NCBI GenBank assembly: GCA_900770585.1
Contig: CAAGKW010000015.1
Location: 1 to 9,988, forward strand
From: an uncultured Alistipes sp.
Lineage (GTDB): Bacteria > Bacteroidota > Bacteroidia > Bacteroidales > Rikenellaceae
Direction of reading: 5' to 3'
DNA: 9,988 nt
The position numbers were made by a program, and so were the translations under genes. Shown one piece after another: positions 1 through 6,696 of this stretch. The notes under the pieces are model-generated. The model made no database searches. It saw only the letters and a list, made by a program, of their open reading frames with translations, and was not told where the DNA came from. Each line of letters opens with the position of its first letter. Within the stretch, counting starts at the first letter, position 1.

Positions 1-356
1 CGATTAACGCGGGTATCACGATCCACCGCACCGACTGCCCCAATGCCGCTCGCCTGCGCGAAAACTACCCCTATCGCATTATGGAGGCGCGCTGGCGCGA
101 GCAGGTGCAGGGCGGAGCGTTCCGTGCGTCGATCAAGATCGTGGCCGACGACACGACGGGTATGGTCAACCGCATTACGGAGGTGATCAACCGCGACCTG
201 ATACTCAACATTCGTTCGATGAATCTGTCGTCGGGCGGGGGTACGCTGTCGGGCTTGATCAATGTTGAGGTGCCGAGCACGAATGTGGTTGATATGCTGA
301 TTCACAGCATTTTGCGCATCCGCGGCGTGCAACGCGCCTACCGAGTGAATAATTAA
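1..356 (+). CDS. rel: RelA/SpoT-family (p)ppGpp synthetase/hydrolase, C-terminal fragment
   Basis: About 117 C-terminal residues of a long RSH enzyme, which makes and/or degrades (p)ppGpp in the stringent response; the 5' end lies outside the window and the first full codon is at position 3. The fragment opens with the family's Cys-containing motif (ITIHRTDCPNA) from the conserved-cysteine/zinc-finger-like domain. An ACT domain follows, with a DDTTGMVNRITEVI helix region, then NIRSMNL, and a closing strand with the RGVQRAYRV signature. These regulatory domains sense the ribosome and amino acid state; the catalytic HD and synthetase domains would lie upstream. The gene ends with TAA at 354-356, and its last codon and stop lie inside the left arm of an 18-bp inverted repeat. 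A rho-independent terminator follows at 534-557. The family is clear; whether this copy is synthetase, hydrolase or bifunctional cannot be told from this end. Confidence 0.93.
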   Translation, partial: INAGITIHRTDCPNAARLRENYPYRIMEARWREQVQGGAFRASIKIVADDTTGMVNRITEVINRDLILNIRSMNLSSGGGTLSGLINVEVPSTNVVDMLIHSILRIRGVQRAYRVNN

Positions 357-427
357 TTCACAATTCACGATTCACGATTTTTTCTTTGCTTAAAAAGAAT
401 TAATAAATAGAATATTCGATTAATTGG

Positions 428-496
428 CGATTTCGTTGAAATCGACACACACTCGCGGGCTCGCCCTTTGGGCGACCGCCCCAGCCCGCGAGTGTG
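428..496 (+). repeat. Palindromic element, copy 1 (small hairpin plus nested large hairpin)
   Basis: A 7-bp hairpin comes first: CGATTTC (428-434), loop GTT, GAAATCG (438-444). Three bases on comes a perfect 14-bp stem, CACACTCGCGGGCT (448-461) against AGCCCGCGAGTGTG (483-496). Within the large loop is an inner hairpin, CGCCC-TTT-GGGCG (462-474), followed by an apparently unpaired ACCGCCCC (475-482). The same module order recurs inverted at 575-648. The element encodes nothing plausible. It resembles a REP/BIME-type extragenic palindrome; no family is assigned. Confidence 0.7.
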
Positions 497-533
497 CGAC
501 CGCCGATGATGAAATTCAAAATTCAAAATTTGG

Positions 534-557
534 GCCTCGCAACTGCGGGGCTTTTTT
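534..557 (+). terminator. Rho-independent terminator after rel
   Basis: Stem GCCTCGCA (534-541) pairs with TGCGGGGC (544-551), including one T-G wobble, and is followed at once by six T (552-557). An AT-rich run lies just upstream. The position and orientation suit termination of the rel transcript, although the element lies 177 bases past the stop codon and inside the inverted-repeat unit. Confidence 0.8.
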
Positions 558-574
558 GTTTATCAACATTAGAG

Positions 575-648
575 CATACACGTCGGCGGGGGGGCGGCGC
601 GACTTTCAGTCGCGGGCGCCGACGTGTATGACGATTTCTACGAAATCG
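575..648 (-). repeat. Palindromic element, copy 2 (inverted relative to copy 1)
   Basis: A perfect 14-bp stem, CATACACGTCGGCG (575-588) against CGCCGACGTGTATG (617-630), encloses an inner hairpin CGCGACT-TTC-AGTCGCG (598-614) and a G-rich strand at 589-597. One base later lies a 7-bp hairpin, CGATTTC (632-638), TAC, GAAATCG (642-648). Read on the minus strand, the order is the same as in copy 1: small hairpin, outer stem, inner hairpin, C-rich CCGCCCC-type tract, closing stem. The small hairpin is nearly identical to copy 1, whereas the 14-bp arms differ in sequence but still pair perfectly. Confidence 0.7.
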
Positions 649-656
649 CCCTAATT

Positions 657-687
657 ATTGTGAATTGTGAATTAATTCGTATCTTTG
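657..687 (+). promoter_or_regulatory. Bacteroidetes-type promoter for the tgt operon
   Basis: TATCTTTG at 680-687 matches the Bacteroidetes -7 consensus TAnnTTTG exactly. ATTG at 657-660 resembles the -33 TTTG element, with a 19-base spacer. The -7 element ends only five bases before the tgt ATG at 693, so transcription would be expected to start at or very near the A of the start codon. The -33 region runs into the right arm of the 18-bp inverted repeat (660-677), so most of the spacer is repeat sequence. Confidence 0.7.
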
Positions 688-692
688 TCCGA

Positions 693-1823
693 ATGAAGTT
701 TACACTACAACATAAAGCACAAGATTCGAAGGCTCGCGCCGGTATGATCCAGACCGATCACGGTGCGATCCCGACACCCATTTTTATGCCCGTCGGCACG
801 GCTGCGGGCGTCAAGGGCATTTTCCACCGCGACCTGCGCGACGACGTGGGCGCTAAGATCATTCTGGCAAACACCTATCACCTCTATCTGCGCCCGGGTA
901 TGGACGTGATCGAGGCGGCAGGTGGCGTGCATCGGTTCAGCACGTGGGAGGGCCCGATGTTGACCGATAGTGGTGGTTTTCAGGTCTTTTCGTTGGCGGC
1001 GTGCCGCAAGCTGACCGAGGAGGGTTGTCGTTTTGCGTCGCATATCGACGGCTCGAAACACCTCTTCACGCCCGAAAATGTGATGGATACGCAGCGTACG
1101 ATCGGTGCCGATATTATGATGGCATTCGACGAGTGTCCGCCGGGTGACGCGCCGTGGGATTACGCCTCGAAGTCGCTGGCGCTGACCGAGCGCTGGTTGG
1201 ATCGTTGTTTCAACCGTTTCAACCAGACCCAACCCAAATATGGCCACTCGCAGTCGCTGTTCCCGATCGTTCAGGGTTGTGGCTACGAGGATCTGCGTGA
1301 ACGTGCGGCACGTAACGTAATGCAGTATGACGCAGACGGTTACGCTATTGGCGGATTGGCCGTAGGCGAGCCCACGGAGGTGATGTACCGTATGATCGAG
1401 GTGGTCAATGCGGTGCTGCCCGAGGATCGTCCCCGCTACCTGATGGGTGTGGGTACGCCCGTCAATATCTTGGAGGCTATCGACCGTGGTGTGGATATGT
1501 TCGACTGCGTGATGCCCACGCGAAATGGTCGCAACGGTATGTTGTTCACCAGCGAGGGCGTGATCAACATTCGCAACCAGAAGTGGCGCGACGACTTCTC
1601 GCCGATCGACCCCAATGGCACGAGTTTCGTCGATACGCTCTACTCGAAGGCCTACCTGCGCCATATGACCATCGCGGGTGAGATGATTGCGGCACAGATC
1701 TCGTCGTTGCACAACGTGGCGTTCTACCTGTGGCTGGTGGGCGAGGCGCGCCGCAAGATCCAGGAGGGTACGTTCGCCGAGTGGAAGCGCGAGATGGTTG
1801 TTAAACTCACTAAACGTCTGTAA
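693..1823 (+). CDS. tgt: Queuine/preQ1 tRNA-ribosyltransferase (tRNA-guanine transglycosylase)
   Basis: Cytoplasmic enzyme that swaps guanine 34 of GUN-anticodon tRNAs for the queuosine precursor base. The 376-residue product has the usual family length. Visible landmarks are TDSGGFQVF (91-99, catalytic-type Asp92), FDECPPG (145-151), the substrate-pocket loop GGLAVGE (220-226), and MFDCVMPTRNGRNG (269-282, with the nucleophile-type Asp271). ATG 693 is chosen because MKFTLQHK is the usual N-terminal strand; an upstream in-frame ATG at 624 lies inside a palindromic element and would add unrelated residues. Oddity: the family's CxCxxC zinc motif, expected after DP at about 308-314, reads NGTSFVD, so all three cysteines are replaced, although the partner His340 (SSLHN) remains. 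The gene is first in a probable operon; its stop lies 5 bases before the permease ATG. The promoter suggests a leaderless mRNA. Confidence 0.95.
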   Translation: MKFTLQHKAQDSKARAGMIQTDHGAIPTPIFMPVGTAAGVKGIFHRDLRDDVGAKIILANTYHLYLRPGMDVIEAAGGVHRFSTWEGPMLTDSGGFQVFSLAACRKLTEEGCRFASHIDGSKHLFTPENVMDTQRTIGADIMMAFDECPPGDAPWDYASKSLALTERWLDRCFNRFNQTQPKYGHSQSLFPIVQGCGYEDLRERAARNVMQYDADGYAIGGLAVGEPTEVMYRMIEVVNAVLPEDRPRYLMGVGTPVNILEAIDRGVDMFDCVMPTRNGRNGMLFTSEGVINIRNQKWRDDFSPIDPNGTSFVDTLYSKAYLRHMTIAGEMIAAQISSLHNVAFYLWLVGEARRKIQEGTFAEWKREMVVKLTKRL

Positions 1824-1828
1824 ACGAG

Positions 1829-2926
1829 ATGCGTAACCCCGGACTCAAAATACTCGACCGTTATATCATTCGTAAGTTCCTCGGCACTTACTTCTTCTCG
1901 ATTGCGCTGATTATCGTGATCGTGGTGGTGTTCGACTGGACCGAGAAGACCGACGATTTCTATGAGTTGAAGGCGCCGCTCGATGCGATTTTGTTCCAAT
2001 ATTACGCAAACTTTATCCCCTTCTTTATCAATAAGTTCAGTGGTCTGTTTACGTTCATTGCGGTGATTTTCTTCACCTCGAAGATGGCCTACCAGACCGA
2101 GATCACGGCCATTCTGTCGAGTGGTGTGAGTTTCCGACGATTGATGTGGCCCTATTTCATTTCGTCGATGATCATCGCGATGTTGTCGCTCGGACTGAAC
2201 CTCTGGGTGATCCCCGTCACGAGCGAAAAACAGGTGGCCTTCGAGGCACTCTACCTCAAAAAACGACAAAACATACGCTACGACCGCCATATCTATCGCC
2301 AGATCGAACCGGGACTGTTCGCCTACGTGCGTGGCTATTCGGGTCGCGATAATCGTGCGACGTTCTTTGCGTTGGAGCAATACAAAGGTAATCAGATGGT
2401 TGCGATGCTCGAAGCGGCCGAGGTGAAGTTCGATCCCGAGACTCGCCATTGGACGGCCGAGCGATATGTCACGCGCACGTTCGATGTCGCGGAGGGCGAG
2501 CGATTCGAGAAGTGTACCAAGCTCGATACGCTGGTCAATCTCGACGCTACGGAGCTGGGACGTGTCAACGAGCTGATCAAAACGATGAAGATCGGACGCC
2601 TCAACGAGTTCATCTCACAGCAGAAAGCCAAGGGCTCGAATATGATCGGACTGCTTGAAGTTGAGCGACATACGCGCTACTCGTACCCGCTGGCTACGTT
2701 CATTCTGACGTTGATCGGAGTGTCGCTCTCGTCGCGCAAGATTCGTGGCGGTATGGGTCTGCACATCGGTGTGGGTATCACGCTCTGTTTCACCTATATC
2801 CTCTTCGGACGATTCTTCGAGGAGTTTGCCAAGGGCGGTGTGATGAACCCTGCGCTGGCGGTCTGGATCCCAAATATGATCTATGCGGCCATTGCGGTCT
2901 ACTTGTATCGCAATGCCCCGAAATAA
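1829..2926 (+). CDS. LptF/LptG-family (YjgP/YjgQ) inner-membrane permease
   Basis: Predicted membrane subunit of the Lpt ABC exporter, which extracts lipopolysaccharide from the inner membrane and passes it to the periplasmic bridge. The product has 365 residues, normal for the family. It opens with the typical LKILDRYIIRKFLGTYF segment, then membrane helices at about 18-36, 64-83 and 106-128. A periplasmic domain of about 150 residues (roughly 132-280, beta-jellyroll in the family) is followed by three more helices at about 285-303, 309-330 and 341-360. The cytoplasmic turn at 84-105 (TSKMAYQTEITAILSSGVS) is the region that contacts the LptB ATPase in the family and is well conserved. ATG 1829 follows the tgt stop by 5 bases with ACGAG before it, which suggests translational coupling. 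LptF and LptG cannot be told apart here, so no symbol is given. The partner permease and ATPase are not in the window. Confidence 0.9.
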   Translation: MRNPGLKILDRYIIRKFLGTYFFSIALIIVIVVVFDWTEKTDDFYELKAPLDAILFQYYANFIPFFINKFSGLFTFIAVIFFTSKMAYQTEITAILSSGVSFRRLMWPYFISSMIIAMLSLGLNLWVIPVTSEKQVAFEALYLKKRQNIRYDRHIYRQIEPGLFAYVRGYSGRDNRATFFALEQYKGNQMVAMLEAAEVKFDPETRHWTAERYVTRTFDVAEGERFEKCTKLDTLVNLDATELGRVNELIKTMKIGRLNEFISQQKAKGSNMIGLLEVERHTRYSYPLATFILTLIGVSLSSRKIRGGMGLHIGVGITLCFTYILFGRFFEEFAKGGVMNPALAVWIPNMIYAAIAVYLYRNAPK

Positions 2927-2956
2927 CGAACGAAAACGATTAAAACCCAAATAGTT

Positions 2957-3985
2957 ATGAGTTTTATTAAGAAGACATACGAGATCTTTCGCACTTCGCC
3001 CGTACTGCGTACGTTGGTTGCGATTGTGGTTGCCATTGCGCTGATGTTGATCGTGGCGCACTACCTGATGCAGCTCGGAACACGCCACGGCTCGCGCTGC
3101 TCGGTGCCCGATTTCACGGGTATCTCGATCGGCGACGCCGAACATCTGGCTAAGAAACACGACCTCGAAATCATCGTCAACGACTCGCTCTATGTGCCTG
3201 TCTATGACGGCGGTATCGTCTTGGAGCAGAACCCCAATGCCGAGGTTGCGGTCAAGCCCGGTCGCAAGATCTATGTGACGATCAACTCGTTCGCGCAGAA
3301 GTCGGTCAAGATCCCCTACGTGACGGGTTACTCGTTGCGTCAGGCCAAAAATAACCTCGAAATCGCAGGTTTGGAGATCGCCGAGCTGATCTACCAGTCG
3401 GATATGGCGACCAACAACGTGTTGGAGGAGCGCTTCCGCGACCGCGTCATCACGCGCAACGACAACATCGAGGCCGAGGCAGGCTCGGGCATTACGCTCG
3501 TGGTGGGTGTGTCGGCCGAGAGTGGCGCCGTGAGCGTGCCGAAGGTGATCGGTTTCCCGCTCAAAGAGGCCAAGAGCCGCCTTTGGGAGGTGGGTCTGAA
3601 TGTGGGTCGCGTGATCTTCGACGAGGATATCGAGGTGCTCGATCGCAAGAATGCACGTGTCTACCTGCAATCGCCCCAGCAGAACAAGGTGCTCTCGCTG
3701 GGTCAGCGTGTCGATCTGCACCTGACGCTCGACCCCGAGAAGATCGAGAAACAGAGCACCGCATCGGACCGTGCCGCCCGCCGTTTGGAGGCTGAGCGCG
3801 AGCTGCGTGAGGCTCAGATCACCGACTCGCTGATGATCATCGAGGAGGCTTACAAGGCCGAGCGTCGTGCTGCCGATTCGTTGGCTGCCGTGGCTCGTGG
3901 CGAGCAGTATGTTCCCGAGGGTGAGGTGATCACGCCCGTCGAGGAGCCCGCTGCGACCGACCCCGAAACAACTTTCTTTGAATAA
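2957..3985 (+). CDS. PASTA-domain membrane protein without a kinase domain
   Basis: 342 residues with a short cytoplasmic N-terminus, one transmembrane helix (about 17-38) and a periplasmic part holding three PASTA domains. Repeats start near 48 (SVPDFTGISIGDAEHLAKK), 117 (KIPYVTGYSLRQAKNNLE) and 193 (SVPKVIGFPLKEAKSRLW), and each ends in a hydrophobic strand (YVTINS, LVVGVS, LHLTLD). PASTA domains bind peptidoglycan fragments or beta-lactam-like ligands in Ser/Thr kinases and some PBPs. Here no kinase or transpeptidase domain is attached. The tail (about 260-342) is charged, helical and Ala/Glu/Arg-rich, ending in an acidic Pro/Glu/Thr segment. The gene starts 31 bases after the permease stop and ends 27 bases before rluD, consistent with one operon. 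A cell-envelope sensor or scaffold role is inference; substrate and partners are unknown. Confidence 0.85.
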   Translation: MSFIKKTYEIFRTSPVLRTLVAIVVAIALMLIVAHYLMQLGTRHGSRCSVPDFTGISIGDAEHLAKKHDLEIIVNDSLYVPVYDGGIVLEQNPNAEVAVKPGRKIYVTINSFAQKSVKIPYVTGYSLRQAKNNLEIAGLEIAELIYQSDMATNNVLEERFRDRVITRNDNIEAEAGSGITLVVGVSAESGAVSVPKVIGFPLKEAKSRLWEVGLNVGRVIFDEDIEVLDRKNARVYLQSPQQNKVLSLGQRVDLHLTLDPEKIEKQSTASDRAARRLEAERELREAQITDSLMIIEEAYKAERRAADSLAAVARGEQYVPEGEVITPVEEPAATDPETTFFE

Positions 3986-4012
3986 ACCAAAACTCACTGA
4001 TACTCACCGCGT

Positions 4013-5104
4013 ATGATCAACGACGACGAGGATATCCTGTTGCTCGACGAGGAGGGCGACGAAGGTGCGGGCGAACGCTCGGGTGACGAGCTGTTCGAGC
4101 ACTTTGCGCTGACGGTCGACAAGGGCCAGGCGATGATGCGAATCGACAAATTCCTGACGATTCGTATGGAGCACGTGTCGCGCAACCGTATCCAAACAGC
4201 CGCCGACAATGGCAACATTCTGGTCAATGGCGTGCCGACAAAATCGAGCTACAAGGTCAAACCCCTCGACCGCATCTCGATCGTGATGCCCTATCCCCGC
4301 CGCGAGGTCGAGATCACACCCGAGAATATTCCGCTCGACATCGTTCACGAGGACGACGACATCATTATGGTCAATAAGCACGCCGGTATGGTCGTGCACC
4401 CCGGTTGTGGCAACTGGTCGGGCACGCTGGTCAATGCGCTGACCTACCACCTGCGCAACCTGCCGATGTTCCAGGGTCACGATATGCGTGCGGGATTGGT
4501 CCACCGTATCGACAAAAATACGTCGGGTCTGCTCGTTATCGCCAAGAACGAAGACGCCGCTGCACGCCTCGCCAAGCAGTTCTACGACCACTCCATTTCG
4601 CGTCGCTATGTTGCGCTGGTGTGGGGTAACTTCGAGGAGGACGAGGGCACCGTTACGGGTCATATCGGCCGCAGCCGCACCCACCGTATGAAGATGGCCT
4701 GCTACCCCGACGGTAGCGAGGGCAAGCACGCCGTGACCCATTGGCGCGTACTGCGTCGCTACGGCTATGTGACGATGATCGAGTGCCGCCTCGAAACGGG
4801 TCGCACCCACCAGATCCGCGTACATATGGAGCATATCGGCCACCCGCTGTTCAACGACGAACGCTATGGTGGCGACCGCATATTGAAGGGCACGACCTTC
4901 TCGAAGTATAAGCAGTTTATCGAGAATTGCTTTGCGCTGATGCCGCGCCACGCCCTTCACGCCCGCTCGCTGGGTTTCATTCACCCCCGCACGGGCAAGG
5001 AGGTCTATTTCGAGAGTGAGCTGCCACTCGATTTCAAGGCTGTGGTCGAGAAATGGGAGGGCTACACCACCGCCCGCCCCTATATCGAGAGCGACGAGGA
5101 GTAA
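4013..5104 (+). CDS. rluD: RluA/RluD-family 23S rRNA pseudouridine synthase
   Basis: Converts specific uridines to pseudouridine in 23S rRNA (the helix 69 region for RluD). The product has 363 residues. An acidic N-terminal extension (1-40, rich in Asp/Glu) precedes an S4 RNA-binding domain beginning at MRIDKFLTIRMEHVSRNRIQ (about 42-61). The catalytic domain holds HRIDKNTSGLLVIAK (164-178) with catalytic Asp167, a YVALVWG strand near 199, and RTHQIRVHM (264-272), which shapes the active site. Length and domain order fit RluD/RluA-type enzymes. The exact target site cannot be read from sequence, so RluD is the likeliest subtype rather than certain. The long N-terminal extension is in frame, without a better internal start. 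This is the last gene of the tgt-led cluster and is followed closely by a terminator shared with convergent nhaA. Confidence 0.9.
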   Translation: MINDDEDILLLDEEGDEGAGERSGDELFEHFALTVDKGQAMMRIDKFLTIRMEHVSRNRIQTAADNGNILVNGVPTKSSYKVKPLDRISIVMPYPRREVEITPENIPLDIVHEDDDIIMVNKHAGMVVHPGCGNWSGTLVNALTYHLRNLPMFQGHDMRAGLVHRIDKNTSGLLVIAKNEDAAARLAKQFYDHSISRRYVALVWGNFEEDEGTVTGHIGRSRTHRMKMACYPDGSEGKHAVTHWRVLRRYGYVTMIECRLETGRTHQIRVHMEHIGHPLFNDERYGGDRILKGTTFSKYKQFIENCFALMPRHALHARSLGFIHPRTGKEVYFESELPLDFKAVVEKWEGYTTARPYIESDEE

Positions 5105-5109
5105 CGAAC

Positions 5110-5148
5110 AAAAAAACGGCAACCACACATTAAGTGGCTGCCGTTTTT
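5110..5148. terminator. Bidirectional terminator between rluD and nhaA
   Basis: AAAAACGGCA (5112-5121) pairs with TGCCGTTTTT (5139-5148). After one A-C mismatch, CCAC (5123-5126) pairs with GTGG (5134-5137) around a 7-base loop. T runs occur on both strands: five T at 5144-5148 on plus, and seven on minus (A at 5110-5116). It lies 5 bases after the rluD stop and about 30 bases past the nhaA stop, so it can serve both convergent genes. Confidence 0.9.
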
Positions 5149-5178
5149 CATATTCGGTCGAAGCAGAGCGGTTTGCGC

Positions 5179-6528
5179 TTATGATTGGCTGTTGGTTTTG
5201 TTGGGCAGGGTCTTGTTCAACAGCACACATCCGATAGCGGCTGAGATGATCGAGCCTAAAAGCACGCCCAATTTTGCCTGACCGAGCAGTGCCGAACCCT
5301 CTGCGCCCAAGCCTGCATACGAGAGGTCGGCAATGAACATCGACACCGTAAAACCGATACCGCACACCACGCAGACACTCGCAAACGATTTCCACGATGC
5401 GCCCGCCGGGAGCGACACAAAGCCAAGTTTGACGGCGATCCACGAGAACGAGAATACGCCCAAGAACTTGCCTACCACCAGACCGAGCATCACTGCCAGA
5501 CTCACACCCGACACCACGCTCGCCAGACTCATTGCCGAGAGATCGACACCAGCGTTGGCAAATGCGAAAAGCGGAATCACCAAGTAGTTGATTGGCGTAT
5601 GGAGCTTATCTTCAAGGTCTTGCAGCGGGCTGATCATCTTATCGGCAGCCGATTCGATACTTTTGAGCGTATGTATCTGTTCGTTTGTCAGCACGATCGT
5701 TTTGTGCAGGTTGCCAAAATCAACAACGGGAATCTTGCCCACATTCTCGCGGATACGCTCCAAGTAGTGTCCCGTACCCTTGACGAGCGTCGCGGGCACG
5801 CAGAATGCCACGATAACACCCGCAATGGTCGAGTGAATACCCGAGTTGAGCATAAAGTACCACAGCACAAGACCCACGGTGATGTAGAAGGCCTTGCGGC
5901 GCACGTTGGCGATGTTGCCTACGACCATAATTGCCACACACAGAGCCGACAGGCCCAGATAGAGCATTTCGATATTTGAGGTGTAGAACAGAGCAATGAC
6001 GATAATACCGCCCAAGTCATCGGCTACGGCCAAAGCCGCCAGAAACATCTTCAAACCAACGGGTACTCTCGATTTGAAGACAGCTAAAACACCGAGCGAG
6101 AAGGCAATATCGGTCGCCATCGGAATAGCCAAACCTCGCTGCATAGCCGCATCCGCAGGGCACACGAGGTAGAAAATCACAACGGGGATAAGCATACCGC
6201 CACAAGCACCGATAATCGGGAGCAGAGCCTTGTCCATTGACGAGAGTTCTCCGACCTTTATCTCACGTTTGATTTCAAGACCCACCGAGAGGAAGAAGAT
6301 CGCCATCAGGAAGTCGTTGATCATCTGCCCGAGGTTGATTGCGTGTCCCGAGTGCGAGAAGAAGTTAAACTCGCCGATCGAGAGGCTCATCGGCAACTGC
6401 CAGAGCGCGAAATACCACTCCTTGACGGTGGGGATGTTGGCGCACGCGAGCGCAAGGATGGTAAAGAAAATCAATACCACGCTCGAATTGATGTGGAGCT
6501 TTAATTTGCTTAACGAACTGTAATTCAT
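5179..6528 (-). CDS. nhaA: NhaA-type Na+/H+ antiporter
   Basis: Inner-membrane secondary transporter exporting Na+ (or Li+) in exchange for protons, for salt and pH homeostasis. The product has 449 residues, against about 390 in E. coli. Diagnostic stretches are FFLSVGLEIKRE (78-89), ATDIAFSLGVLA (138-149; Asp140 matches the E. coli Asp133 position), LAVADDLGGIIVIALFYT (166-183; Asp170/Asp171 match the ion-binding Asp163/Asp164 pair), PLFAFANAGV (319-328), and a helix with GKFLG (353-357; Lys354 sits where Lys300 is expected). The extra length is mainly a hydrophilic segment at about 250-312 between two membrane parts, which I recall as common in Bacteroidetes NhaA. All key charged residues are present, so the protein should be functional. 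It is convergent with rluD and sits behind a leader of about 165 bases. ATG 6528 fits the short N-terminal tail before the first helix. Confidence 0.95.
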   Translation of the reverse strand: MNYSSLSKLKLHINSSVVLIFFTILALACANIPTVKEWYFALWQLPMSLSIGEFNFFSHSGHAINLGQMINDFLMAIFFLSVGLEIKREIKVGELSSMDKALLPIIGACGGMLIPVVIFYLVCPADAAMQRGLAIPMATDIAFSLGVLAVFKSRVPVGLKMFLAALAVADDLGGIIVIALFYTSNIEMLYLGLSALCVAIMVVGNIANVRRKAFYITVGLVLWYFMLNSGIHSTIAGVIVAFCVPATLVKGTGHYLERIRENVGKIPVVDFGNLHKTIVLTNEQIHTLKSIESAADKMISPLQDLEDKLHTPINYLVIPLFAFANAGVDLSAMSLASVVSGVSLAVMLGLVVGKFLGVFSFSWIAVKLGFVSLPAGASWKSFASVCVVCGIGFTVSMFIADLSYAGLGAEGSALLGQAKLGVLLGSIISAAIGCVLLNKTLPNKTNSQS

Positions 6529-6670
6529 AACCTTATCAATTACTTATTTTGCACGATAATTACATCAACATTCGGGCCTTCCCAATTCGTAGAAATAATG
6601 CGATGATAGGGGACGTAGATCGACGAAACCGAAATGTATTGGTGTAAGTTTGTGTGTTGTTTTATGTGGT

Positions 6671-6691
6671 CGAAGAGTTTTGTGCTCTTCG
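6671..6691 (-). promoter_or_regulatory. 5'-end stem-loop in the nhaA leader
   Basis: CGAAGAG (6671-6677) and CTCTTCG (6685-6691) form a perfect 7-bp stem with a 7-base loop. On the minus strand the stem begins about 5 bases downstream of the candidate -7 element (6697-6704), so it would sit at the extreme 5' end of the nhaA mRNA. Such a position often stabilises mRNA; a regulatory role is a guess. There is no T tract, so it does not look like a terminator. Confidence 0.45.
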
Positions 6692-6696
6692 GGTCG

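Larger units (their letters stand above)
351..677. repeat. MITE-like unit bounded by 18-bp perfect inverted repeats
   Basis: The spacer between rel and tgt is bounded by a perfect 18-bp inverted repeat: 351-368 on the left and GTGAATTGTGAATTAATT at 660-677 on the right. Each arm is built from tandem 7-mers: AATTCAC, AATTCAC, GATTCAC at 355-375, and GTGAATT twice at 660-673. Inside, the order is mirror-symmetric: small hairpin 428-444, large hairpin 448-496, terminator 534-557, large hairpin 575-630, small hairpin 632-648. A further 7-mer run (AAATTCA, AAATTCA, AAATTTG) sits at 512-532. No target-site duplication is evident at the ends and no transposase is encoded, so mobility is inferred from architecture only. 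The left arm overlaps the rel stop codon, and the right arm abuts the tgt promoter. Alternatives are a chance assembly of two extragenic palindromes or a structured untranslated RNA. Confidence 0.6.

Noticed and set aside
355..375. Possible CRISPR-like short tandem repeats (AATTCAC units)
   Set aside because: Units are only 7 bp and contiguous without spacers; there are no cas genes.
424..654. 76-codon open frame in the rel-tgt spacer
   Set aside because: Made entirely of palindrome arms and terminator sequence; no protein-like composition.
624..692. Upstream in-frame start for tgt at 624
   Set aside because: Lies in the palindromic element and upstream of the promoter; the added residues are not part of the family, and MKFTLQHK at 693 is the normal beginning.
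705..1712. Long antisense open frame over tgt (335 codons)
   Set aside because: Shadow of a GC-rich gene with biased third positions; the product is His/Thr/Arg-rich with no recognisable domain, while the plus frame is a complete Tgt.
2615..3997. Long antisense open frame over the PASTA gene (460 codons)
   Set aside because: Opposite-strand artefact across two real genes and their spacer; composition (His/Arg/Asp/Leu) is typical of antisense frames and no motif is seen.
4004..5443. Antisense open frame over rluD and into nhaA (479 codons)
   Set aside because: Crosses a strong bidirectional terminator and overlaps two clear genes; no recognisable domains.
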